Positions 55,582 through 64,000 of a DNA stretch of 64,000 nt are shown here, piece by piece; position 1 is the stretch's first letter; each line of letters begins with the position of its first letter. Source of the stretch: Plasmodiophora brassicae. Taxonomy: Eukaryota > Endomyxa > Phytomyxea > Plasmodiophorida > Plasmodiophoridae. Below the pieces are notes generated by a model. The model was not told the DNA's origin. It searched no databases and was given only the letters and a program-made list of their open reading frames with translations. The position numbers and the translations under genes are program-made. Location of the stretch: contig JASFAU010000004.1 of assembly GCA_039704465.1 (NCBI GenBank), positions 992,001-1,056,000 on the forward strand, given 5' to 3'.

Positions 55582-56886
55582 CTAGATGGGCCCTTTTACC
55601 AACCGATCGCCGCCATCAGTGGTGGCCTTCGCATCCGCCTGCGCCTCTGTCACCAAGACAGTAAACTGGCCTTTAGCATCGCCGCCACCCATCGTCTGCT
55701 CGATTTCATCGAACGGGTTCGGCATCGCGGCGGCCGCCGCACTCGCCGGCTTCGCTTGCGAGTCGGAGTCAGGTTGCTGCTGCACGTCAGCCGCCGCCTC
55801 CTCCTTAAATGCTCTCACGTCGCTGGGAGAGAAGACCCATGAGGTGACCACGTTGGCAGACTTCTCCTCGGAGCTGTACGCCTGCGACACGCTTACGGAC
55901 GAATTTCGTGATCGTCGAACGAGCGAATCGGCACTGAGTTTCGGCATGGGGATCTGCGAGAGCAGTGCGTCGACGACATACTGGTTCTTCTTGGCCAACT
56001 TGAAGAACTTGTTCTGGAGCAGCTTCTCGGCAGTCGGTCGCTTCGTCGGGTCCTTCTTCAGGCATGAGGCGATCATGGCCTTGAAAGTTCGCGAAAACTT
56101 CTTCTGGTTGTCTTCGTACACGCTGCATGTCGGCGGCTCTTCTTGCAGCGTCAGTATCATGACCTTCATGGGCTGGTAATGGGAATATGGCGGCCTGCCA
56201 TATGCTAGCTCAAGGGCCGTTATGCCAAACGACCATATGTCCGCCTTCTGATCGTATCCAGAGGTCTGCTCCATGACCTCGGGCGCCATCCAGCACGGCG
56301 TTCCGACGAACGTCTTCCTCGACTTCCGCCGGTCACCTGATTCGACAAGGGTTCCTGCCACACCAAAGTCGGCGATCTGGATCTGCCCGTCAACGGAGAT
56401 AAGAATGTTGCCCGCCTTAATGTCGCGATGAATGCGACCGTCCTTGTGCAGGTATTCGAGACCTTGCAAGGCCTCCTTCAGGATCGTGGCGATGAGGACT
56501 TCATCATCAAACCCTTTCTGGAAGTTCCGCTTCATAATGTCGGCACAGCTCCCTCCAGCCAGAAGCGGCATGACGAGCCAGATCTCTCGGTCGACGACAA
56601 ACGAGCACAAGCATCGCACGACATTAGGGTGGTTCAGCAGGCCCATCACAGCGATCTCCTTGCGAATCTCCTCCCAGGACGTGTCCAGCTCCTCCAGATC
56701 GAGGATCTTGATGGCGACATGCTCATCAGTAGCCTTGCAGTACGCAAGGAACACAGTTGCGAATGCGCCTTTGCCGAGCTCCGCCTTCAGCTCGTACGCG
56801 TCCGGATGCGTCGGATACACGACGCCGGGCAGCGGTGCCAAGGAGGCGCTCGCACCTGACACTGCCGTCGCCAGCGACCGCGCCAT
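55582..56886 (-). CDS. STE20-family kinase, OSR1/SPAK (Fray)-type
   Basis: Single exon, 434 aa from ATG 56886 (an upstream in-frame GTG is ignored). Complete kinase domain: LGKGAFATVFLAY (G-loop), VAIKILDLEEL (K), IHRDIKAGNIL (HRD, catalytic D and N), ADFGVAGTL (DFG), KTFVGTPCWMAPEVM (activation T-loop) and DIWSFGITALELAYG. The WEEIRKEIAVMGLLNHPNVV helix and the DALLSQIPMP segment after the kinase are typical of OSR1/SPAK and plant/fungal relatives. After residue ~320 a Ser/Ala/Gln-rich tail follows. A clear CCT domain (RFxV-binding) is not obvious; the VVTSWVFSPSD block may correspond to the PF1 region. Family members are activated by WNK kinases and control cation-chloride transport or cytoskeleton. 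Few intronless genes of this size occur here. Confidence 0.92.
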   Translation of the reverse strand: MARSLATAVSGASASLAPLPGVVYPTHPDAYELKAELGKGAFATVFLAYCKATDEHVAIKILDLEELDTSWEEIRKEIAVMGLLNHPNVVRCLCSFVVDREIWLVMPLLAGGSCADIMKRNFQKGFDDEVLIATILKEALQGLEYLHKDGRIHRDIKAGNILISVDGQIQIADFGVAGTLVESGDRRKSRKTFVGTPCWMAPEVMEQTSGYDQKADIWSFGITALELAYGRPPYSHYQPMKVMILTLQEEPPTCSVYEDNQKKFSRTFKAMIASCLKKDPTKRPTAEKLLQNKFFKLAKKNQYVVDALLSQIPMPKLSADSLVRRSRNSSVSVSQAYSSEEKSANVVTSWVFSPSDVRAFKEEAAADVQQQPDSDSQAKPASAAAAAMPNPFDEIEQTMGGGDAKGQFTVLVTEAQADAKATTDGGDRLVKGPI

Positions 56887-57568
56887 TCCGCTGCCCACCG
56901 ACGCGATCCGCGGCCGTCGACCTGACTGGCAGCACGAAGTTGAATTCGCTCAGGTATGGCGCGACCCGTAGCTCCAAAACAACACTGCGCCACTGAACGG
57001 TCCAACCCCGCACCGTTTTGGCTGGATGTTCCACTCGCTCGTCCGGCTATTTCTGCGGTTGGGGCCTGGTGTGTTTGCAGCCAGCCAGCAGACGCGCATA
57101 TCATTTTATGGAACATGCAAGACGTACGCGTGCCGTAATTTCTCTGCAACAACCCCAGAGGTAATAATGGCTAGCGAAACGGGCAGCATTGATTGCAGCC
57201 AATCAACCGCCTGCTGAATGGATGGCGGTTATCGACGGGGCGGCGCCGCTCGGTTATTCGAACTCGCCGTCCGTTAGCCGACCCACACCTGTCTGCCTGG
57301 GCAGTCCCGGACCGCGGGGACCGTCGTCGCATTTCGCGTCGGTCCTGCTCTCGGGTCAATATACGTAGCGACAGCGCCCACGAGCCACGACGCTCGACTG
57401 TGCCGAATACCGACGCATGAAGTGCCATTTCTGGAGCAACCGAGCTCCAAAGGGCAATGCACAAGCCAGTCAGTGGTCTTGCGGCGTGCCCGTAAAGGGT
57501 CGGGGGCCACATATTTTTGCAACGTGTCAGTATTGTCTCGAAGTATCGACTGTTGGCCGTCGTCGTCA
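56887..57568. other. Divergent intergenic region between STE20 kinase and CBS
   Basis: 682 bp between divergent starts and likely the promoters of both. No ORF with recognisable motifs. Confidence 0.5.
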
Positions 57569-59667
57569 ATGACACGGAAGCCGGAATGGAGGTGCTCTAC
57601 GAATCATGTGGCGGCGTGCCGTATCGCGCTGTTGACGCATATGCCTCAGGTTTGGGAAACCGGGCGTGCTAGACAACATCCTCGGGCACATCGGCGGGAC
57701 GCCCATTGTCCGCCTGAACAAGATTGGGAAGGCGGATGGCGTGCAGTGCGAACTTCGTAAGCGTTGCCCCGGTTTCCAACGGCGACTTGCCTGACAAGCC
57801 ACGAATCAGTCGCCAAATGTGAGTTCTTCAATGCTGGAGGGTCCATCAAGGACAGAATTGGCCTGCGCATGGTCGAGGATGCCGAGAAGTCGGGTCGGAT
57901 AAAGCCGGGAGACACACTTATTGAGCCCACGTCAGGGAATACTGGTATCGGCCTTGCCCTGGCAGCCGCCATCAAAGGTACACCCTGCACCTGTTTCGGT
58001 ATCCAAACGGATCTGATTGTAGGCTCGCAGGCTACAGAATGATCATCACGATGCCTGAGAAGATGAGCCAAGAAAAAGTGTGCCCTTGTCTCTGCCATGC
58101 GATATCAGTTCGTCTGACACCGCGCTGTGTAGGTTAATATTCTGAAGGCCCTCGGAGCTGAAATTATTCGAACACCAACTGAAGCAGCCTGGGATTCTCC
58201 AGAATCCCATATTGGTGTAGCGCAACGCCTTCAGAAGGAAATTGAGAACAGTCACATTCTTGACCAGTACAAGTGGGTAGCCATGCCATGCGTGGACGTG
58301 CACCATTGGATGTTGATTTATGACGCAGGAATCCGTCCAATCCACTGGCTCATTACGAAGGAACAGCTGAAGAGATATACCTGCAGTGTCAAGGTCAACT
58401 CGATATGATTGTCATTGCTGCCGGAACAGGTGCGTCTGTGAGCCGTTTTGATTCAGCTTCTAATACGTCCCACAGGTGGAACGATTGCTGGTGTCAGCAA
58501 ACGCTTGAAGGAGCTGCTACCCAACATCATCGTTGTGGGTGTTGACCCAATCGGGTCAATTTTAGCCCAGCCCGAGTCCTTGAATGGGCCGATCACGTCA
58601 TACCAGGTTCCATTTTGAACGCCATTGTCTGTCTGGTACTAATTGTGACAATGGGCAGGTGGAAGGTATCGGTTACGATTTCGTACCCGACGTCCTCGAC
58701 AGAAGTCACATCGATTTCTGGGTGAAAACGGAGGACCCCGCTTCACTGCGCATGGCCAGACGTCTTATTCGAGAAGAAGGCTTACTGTGCGGAGGCTCTT
58801 CTGGTGCTAGCACATTCGCTGCGGTCCAGGTTTGCATACAAACATTGTTCTTAACCTCTGTTCTGCGCAGTTCTTACATGAGCGTCGTAGGCGGCAAAGC
58901 AGCTGAAACCCGGCCAGCGTTGCCTCGTCCTTCTTGCGGACTCGATTCGTAACTACATGAGCAAGCATCTCAGTGACGACTGGATGGCTGAACACGATTT
59001 TCTTGACCCCGACACGCTGGAGTCGAACTTAAAGTTGAGCTGGTGGTCGGAGAAACGGGTAGGCCGTGTTCCCCATACCGTTGGTTGTTCCTGATGGAAC
59101 CATGAAAGGTATCGGACCTGGACCTTAACACTCCAATGACGGCGTTACCGACAATGACGTGCAAAGATGCTGTTCAACTTATGCATGTCCGTGTATGCAT
59201 TGCATCGTGCATCCTTCCATTGATATTGTCGCAGGACCATGGATTCGACCAGCTGCCGGTCGTCAACAACGAAAACGAAGTGCTCGGCATGATCACTGAA
59301 GGGAACCTGATGAGCCAGCTCAGTTCAGGTCGTGTCCGCTCATCGTCCCCAATATCTGACGTTATCTGTATGCTCGATCGTATCCCCAGGCTATGGCTCT
59401 CAAGGCTGAAACTTGTTTGCAGACCGCAGGTTCAAGCAGATCAAGCTAGACACGAAGTTGCGAACGCTTTCAAAAGTGTTCGAGACGCATCACTTCGTAC
59501 TTGTCGTAACCACCCAGAAGTGTGCCTCTAGCCATAACAAGGTGGCCGAGAAGACAGTCGTGTTCGGCGTTGTCACACGTATCGACCTGCTGAATTTCAT
59601 TATGGGAGGGATCGATGGTAAGGGCCTGTCTCGGTCGCAGAGCCTGGTCATGGAACGGACGCCCTGA
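57569..59667 (+). CDS. CBS: Cystathionine beta-synthase with Bateman (CBS-pair) domain
   Basis: Twelve exons: 57569..57591, 57650..57756, 57810..57977, 58031..58077, 58133..58272, 58329..58429, 58476..58606, 58659..58829, 58891..59058, 59109..59186, 59235..59367, 59423..59667; introns 46-61 nt; 503 aa, like yeast CBS. Motifs: [40 protein letters not shown] (SIKDR with the PLP Lys), [91 protein letters not shown] and [12 protein letters not shown]. Then [19 protein letters not shown] and two CBS motifs ([31 protein letters not shown]...[15 protein letters not shown]). It condenses serine and homocysteine. The protein starts 11 residues before LDNIL, so the N-terminal heme module (CPW/H) of animals is absent. 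The Bateman domain is the SAM-binding regulatory part in animals. Confidence 0.97.
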
Positions 59668-60094
59668 TGTTCTGCTGTGGCTTCGCCTCAGCCCCTGATA
59701 CAACTGCCACCTTTTAGCTATGTGTCATGATTGTTCAACTGAGACGCTGTTACGTACCGAACGTATTGTACTTAAAGGGCCGCCAGGAACAAAGTCTACC
59801 GGTTCGCGCTGTTGTGCGATGACCTGAGATCAATTCCGGCAGAGTTCAAGGGCCATCAGCGGCACCGTCAGATTAATCGCTAACGGGTGGCGTGACGTCA
59901 CGTCCTGGATATCCGCTGTTGATCTGCCGGCACGAAAGCAACCGCCGACGCCCACAAGCAATTGAACGTTGGGTTAGAGACGCGGTTCCGCGCCCGTCCC
60001 ACTTGCAGCGTTAGCTGGCCCATCGTGGCCCGCGATCATTCCATCGCTTGAATTGCCGCCTAATCTCCAAACCGTAGACACCCGGCGCGCGCGT
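59668..60094. other. Intergenic between CBS and acylated kinase
   Basis: 427 bp, with AT-richer patches around 59700-59770 possibly marking the CBS 3' end. No gene recognised. Confidence 0.5.
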
Positions 60095-61552
60095 ATGGGC
60101 CAGTGCTCTTCTAAATCACCCGTGCCGATAACGCGCGACACACAACTGATGGCAGCAGCAGGTAAAGGGACAGACATCGCCGCCAAGTTCGGCGTTCGAC
60201 AGTGCTCGCCATGGGACGCGTACGATCGTCGCAACGCGCTTGGCGAGGGTGGCTTCTCTAAAATCTACCGGGTGCGTCACCGTCATACCAGCAAGCAGTA
60301 TGCCATCAAGGTCCTCGACAAGGCACAGAAACACTCCCGCGACACGTTCTTCGTCGAGGTCAAGCTGCTCACGGCTCTGGACCACAAGAACATCATCTCG
60401 GTGTACGAGACGTTCGAGGACAAACACGCGTATTACATCGTCCTCGAGCTGATGCATGGCAAGGACCTGTTCGACGTCCTCGACGCGAAGCGGGACGTGT
60501 TCCCGGAGGCCACCGCCGCGAAGCTCATCCGCTCCATGGCCGATGCCGTCCGCTTCTGCCACGACCGAAACATCGTGCACCTCGACCTCAAACCGGAGAA
60601 CTTCGTGTTCGCCCGCGCCGATGACATTGACCGGCTGGTCCTGGTCGACTTCGGTCTCGGGCGACTGGTGCGCCCCGATGCTCATTACCGGGACCGTGTC
60701 GGTTCGATGCAGTACATCGCACCCGAGATGATCGACGAGAACAGCGTCTGCACGGGTACTATGCTGAAGGCGTGCGACATGTGGTCATTGGGCGTCATCC
60801 TGTATATCCTTGTGACCGGGTTGATCCCGTTCAGCAACTGGGACGAGGTCAAGACTGGGCGGCTGCGACTGTCCAAGTCGATGTCGAAGGAGCTTCGCGA
60901 TCTGCTCAAGTCGCTGCTGACTCGCGATACGTTCAAGCGGATTACTGCCGCTGAGCTGTTGACCCACCCTTGGCTAGCCATGATGGAGGACATCGGAAAC
61001 AACCCGATGTACAAAGCCGTTCGTGCTGGCGCCGCCTTTCTGACGGGCCGCAAGAAAGCAACGTCGCCGATGCTCGTTGCTCTTATCGAGGCCCTGAAGC
61101 CGGTTGTCCTCGTGGAGGACAGGCACGAACTCGAGGGCCTTGTGGCGCATTTCGATGCCGATAATGACGGCGTACTGAACGACGACGAGTTTGCATCGCT
61201 CCTCTCGGATGACTCGGAGAGCGGGCCTGCGTCGTTATCGGCCATCAAGAAGGCGCTGACGATGCTGCCGAACAGCCAGTACAGGGAAGAAGCTGGCTTC
61301 ACATTGAACGACCTCGTCCTGCTGGCGGCTGTGGGGATGCTCATCCTGAACACGTCGTCAAGCAGGAAACGCGTCGGGTTGGCTGTTGGGCAGAAGAAAC
61401 CGAGGGGGATGATTACCAAAGGCGAAGTGGAGCACACGCTGAGGAGCGTCGATACCGCCACCATTTCCGCCGTATTCCGCGAGGCGCCGGTTCAAGAGCG
61501 TCGCAAAGTCCTACCTGTAGACGTGTTCGTCGCCGCTGTCCTCGATCGCTGA
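60095..61552 (+). CDS. Ca2+-regulated protein kinase with N-terminal acylation signal and EF-hand
   Basis: Single exon, 485 aa, from ATG 60095; the frame is open further upstream but MGQCSSKSP is an ideal myristoylation/palmitoylation start. Kinase domain: LGEGGFSKIYRVRH, YAIKVLDKAQKH, FVEVKLLTALDHKNIISVYE, IVHLDLKPENFVF, LVDFGLGRLV and GSMQYIAPEMI, of CaMK/CDPK type. After the kinase, residues ~355-375 hold one clear EF-hand loop (DADNDGVLNDDE; D-x-D-x-D-G...E). Further helices might include a degenerate second hand. CDPKs have four EF-hands; CaMKs none. This protein lies between the two, so CDPK/CCaMK-like is the safe call. It should sit at membranes through its lipid anchor and respond to Ca2+. 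Confidence 0.85.
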   Translation: MGQCSSKSPVPITRDTQLMAAAGKGTDIAAKFGVRQCSPWDAYDRRNALGEGGFSKIYRVRHRHTSKQYAIKVLDKAQKHSRDTFFVEVKLLTALDHKNIISVYETFEDKHAYYIVLELMHGKDLFDVLDAKRDVFPEATAAKLIRSMADAVRFCHDRNIVHLDLKPENFVFARADDIDRLVLVDFGLGRLVRPDAHYRDRVGSMQYIAPEMIDENSVCTGTMLKACDMWSLGVILYILVTGLIPFSNWDEVKTGRLRLSKSMSKELRDLLKSLLTRDTFKRITAAELLTHPWLAMMEDIGNNPMYKAVRAGAAFLTGRKKATSPMLVALIEALKPVVLVEDRHELEGLVAHFDADNDGVLNDDEFASLLSDDSESGPASLSAIKKALTMLPNSQYREEAGFTLNDLVLLAAVGMLILNTSSSRKRVGLAVGQKKPRGMITKGEVEHTLRSVDTATISAVFREAPVQERRKVLPVDVFVAAVLDR

Positions 61553-61707
61553 CAGTCATAAACTGCTTCATTGCTGAGCCTACGCCGACTAGGTAGGCAG
61601 CACTGGCTCAACTCTCGTCAGGCGATCTCGACCTTCAACACTAATTGGCAAGTCGTGGTGGAGCGCAACACAGAACTGTTTTAACGACGTTTCTCAGACG
61701 ATTCACC

Positions 61708-61944
61708 CTACTGGGGAGTGGCACCTGACTTGACAGACAGGGCGGCGAGACGTTTGGTCTTATCTTGCAAGGAGATTTGCAAGACCTGGACCTCGGCGAG
61801 CTGCGGAGTCACACTACCGTAGCCGTTGCTCATCTGAGCGGCGATCTCGGACAGCTTGACCTTTAGCGTCGCCTCGAGCGCCTTGATCGACGACTGCAGC
61901 TCGAACTCGGACGTGTCCGTCGCCGAGACGATTGGGGTTGCCAT
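61708..61944 (-). CDS. Small coiled-coil protein, unknown
   Basis: 78 aa from ATG 61944 (an ATG at 61977 would add 11 residues). Two heptad-rich helices, FELQSSIKALEATLKVKLSE and LAEVQVLQISLQDKTKRLAAL, are separated by a Gly/Ser hinge (NGYGSVTP). No Cys or His sites and no signal peptide. It may be a subunit of a prefoldin-, BLOC- or SNARE-type complex, but nothing in the sequence selects one. Codon use matches the neighbours. Confidence 0.5.
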   Translation of the reverse strand: MATPIVSATDTSEFELQSSIKALEATLKVKLSEIAAQMSNGYGSVTPQLAEVQVLQISLQDKTKRLAALSVKSGATPQ

Positions 61945-62814
61945 GGCGCGGTCGTTAATTGAACTGTATGACGTCATTGCGGTGCGCAACGCTCCCTAAC
62001 CAATCGACTAGTGAGTCAACGTGCGATCAGCCATACGTTTGTCGGCCGAACCGGACGAGGCGACCCCAAAGGCATAGGACGTTCCAGACGTTTCTGGACC
62101 GAGGCCGCACCGCTGCCTGGACCCGTCGCGTAAGCCTTGCTACCCACACGTTCTAGCGTCGACCGAACCGTACTCTCCAGCCAAGTGGCTGGCTACCCCG
62201 CGTCACACAAACACGCACGGACCCAGACACACACGACCGAACGCGGGATGCCACTCAGCGAACTGTTCCACTTTCGTCCGACGTGGGCGACGTGACTTGG
62301 GTCCCAAAAAATGGCTAACGTTACGAACGCGACCCGGGCGATCCACTGTGCACCGGGGGGTTCTGCCGTGACAGGCGACGTGACTTGGGCTTGGCTCTGG
62401 CGGCTGGCCACAAAAATGGCGAACCCGGCGGTCCGGCCGCGCGTGCGATATCAACGCCGACCGCACGAGTCCAGAACCTAAAGACGACGCGACTCGACAC
62501 ATATCGGGGCGTATCTAATGCAGCAATGCTACGTTGGGTTTAAGTAGTAGCAATTTCATCATCTACGCGCCGCGTTACGGGACGATAGTGCTCCGCGGTC
62601 TCTGGCGGCCATCGTGATCCCTGTTGGTCACCTTAAGCCTTTTCCTGGACGTGACTGCTGCGATGGGCGATGGCCATATTGGCCCGGCGAATCGCCATTG
62701 GCAGCGCGGGGGTGGCCAAATCAATCAGCGGGTCGCGGATTTTTGGCCAGCTCCGGGTTCCCACATCGACGGCATCAGCGTCATCGACGGCATAGGTGAT
62801 CGTGGCGGTTGGCG
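61945..62814. other. Intergenic upstream of MCM5
   Basis: 870 bp between divergent starts. The sequence GCGACGTGACTTGGG occurs twice, at about 62287-62301 and 62379-62393, each followed by an A-rich AAAAATGGC motif (about 62308 and 62412). This is an imperfect tandem repeat of ~92 bp. No gene recognised; probable MCM5 promoter. Confidence 0.5.
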
Positions 62815-64000
62815 ATGTTCAGCTCGGAAGCGGAGCGGGTGTACTACACCGACCAGTCGCTGTCTGTGAGCCACGGCCAGCAAGGATCAGTTGATGGGGG
62901 CAGTGCCATAGCGGACGGTCGCTTGTCGAACGATCAGGTCCAGGGCCGGTTCCGTCAGTTCTTGAAGCAATGGACGACGAAGGAGACGTACATCTACGTG
63001 GAGACCCTGCGGGCGAACTACGCCAAGGGCAAATACTTTGTCGAGGTCGACGTGTCGCATTTGCAGATGTTCGATGAGGACATTTACGCTCTCCTGATTG
63101 CGAACCCGGCGAAATATATCGCTTTGCTGGAGGACGCCGCCAAAGAGGTTCGCATTGTGGTTTCAGCATCCAGAAGCTATGGGAAGTCATATTCTCTGCC
63201 CTAGGTTCTGGACTTTACCACTAACAAGAAAGACATCCATGACGTTCAAGTACATCTGGCCGGGTTCGGCCGCGTATCCACGCTCCGTGGCCTTGAATCC
63301 CGTGATATCTCGAAGCTGGTACGCGTCCGCACCGCTGTTGTTTGCCGGCAACGACTAACACCAGTCAAGGTCAACATACCGGGCATCGTCGTGGGGGCAA
63401 CGCGGACGAAATCGAAAGTGCACCGCATGGCCATCATGTGTCGCAGCTGTAACGATGTCAGGTACATGTACGCTCCATCTGGCATGGGGAATGCGCAGGT
63501 ATCATCGGATGTACGCCCTATTTCCTGTATTGCGCTCTTGTTCAACTTCGCATCAGGTCCCTCGCATATGTGTAAGTTCCGCGAACACCGATGCCCGGAT
63601 GCAGGGCGCTCCTGGGTGTCCCCTGGATCCGTACATTGTTCTTACCGAGCACTCAACGTTCATCGACGAACAGTACCTGAAGCTTCAAGAACGCCCTGAG
63701 GATGTCCCCACGGTACAAGGGCCCCGACGTTTCTGTATTTCAATAGTTCGCTGAGTGAACATCAGGGTGATATGCCTCGTCATCTGTCATGTTGCGTTGA
63801 CCGGTACCTGACGGATCAAGTTCAGCCCGGATCTCGGGTTATGCTGACAGGCATATACTGCATGAACGAGAGCGCTCCCGCCAAGAGATCGGCTGATCGG
63901 TTCGCAAAGAGTTTCGCGTATGGCTGCTTGTACGGTGTGTGCCGACCTTGTTCGTTAATGATTCGTGAAGGTATCTGCGAGTGCTCGGTATCGCTCACGA
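62815..64000 (+). CDS. MCM5: MCM5 replicative helicase subunit, 5' part, truncated by window end
   Basis: Exons 62815..63147, 63205..63318, 63370..63498, 63557..63712 and 63766 onward; introns 51-58 nt, all phase 0. The N-terminal MCM domain reads FRQFLKQWTTKETYIYVETLR, NYAKGKYFVEVDVSHLQMFDEDI, LRGLESRDISKL and NIPGIVVGATRTKSKV. A zinc-binding part follows (MCRSCNDV...GAPGCPLDPYIVL, CxxC...C, as in MCM5), then QERPEDVPT|GDMPRHL, DRYLTDQVQPGSRVMLTGIY. The AAA+ domain with Walker A lies beyond base 64000. MCM5 is part of the MCM2-7 ring that unwinds DNA at forks. ATG 62815 is preferred over an upstream in-frame TTG. GDMPRHL and DPYI place it with MCM5, not other MCMs. Confidence 0.94.

Noticed and set aside
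1..64000. Bacterial-type systems (operons, CRISPR, toxin-antitoxin, phage islands)
   Set aside because: Short GT-AG introns, ALG8, MCM5, NASP, SNAPC3 and other eukaryotic genes show nuclear DNA. No spaced direct-repeat array or prokaryotic operon layout was seen.

Overview
The window is nuclear DNA of a microbial eukaryote with a compact, GC-rich genome. Genes sit on both strands and are often only 50-700 bp apart. Most are interrupted by very short GT-AG introns, usually 45-65 nt. Of roughly 28 genes, most are close to family length once these introns are removed by eye. A chitin synthase, a Dpy-30/GAF protein of the flagellar radial-spoke type, a Slo-type potassium channel, an MLO-like protein and a kinase with an EF-hand together suggest a free-living or zoosporic organism, for example a chytrid-like fungus, a unicellular holozoan or an oomycete-like stramenopile. 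The sequence alone does not settle which.

Layout, 1-10.4 kb: 3' end of a calpain-like gene, a membrane-anchored glycosyltransferase-like gene, an MLO-like gene, an F-box/kelch-like gene (minus), deoxyhypusine synthase (minus), and the damaged 3' end of a PI4K-alpha-like kinase. 10.4-13.5 kb is a repeat island with a gypsy integrase fragment, an inverted repeat, a second copy of a piece of the PI4K gene, a duplicated ~85 bp element and a decayed Harbinger transposase. 13.5-17.8 kb: a CTD/SCP-type phosphatase (plus) converging on NASP (minus), then a four-TM protein. 17.8-19.7 kb: two more Harbinger remnants. 19.7-30.4 kb: tetraspanin-like, unknown coiled-coil, SNAPC3, an orphan ABCG tail, ZUP1 and ZIP transporter genes, then a GT61 glycosyltransferase.

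31-49.2 kb is dense and well conserved: Slo K+ channel, ALG8 (minus), the Dpy-30/GAF protein (minus), mitochondrial GatA-type amidotransferase, Rab geranylgeranyltransferase alpha, chitin synthase and BMS1. 49.2-64 kb: NTE-type phospholipase (minus), a second F-box/kelch-like gene, an OSR1/SPAK-type kinase (minus), cystathionine beta-synthase, an acylated calcium-regulated kinase, a small coiled-coil protein and the 5' part of MCM5, cut by the window edge.

There is no operon logic. The genes are mainly housekeeping functions: translation and ribosome biogenesis (DHPS, BMS1, GatA), replication and chromatin (MCM5, NASP), snRNA transcription (SNAPC3), secretory pathway and cell surface (ALG8, GT61, CHS, RabGGTA), and ion or lipid homeostasis (Slo, ZIP, NTE). 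I found no tRNA, rRNA or CRISPR array. The least ordinary items are the PI4K-like gene with an altered catalytic loop beside its own duplicated fragment, the MLO-like protein with a ~340-residue loop insertion, and the mobile-element island.
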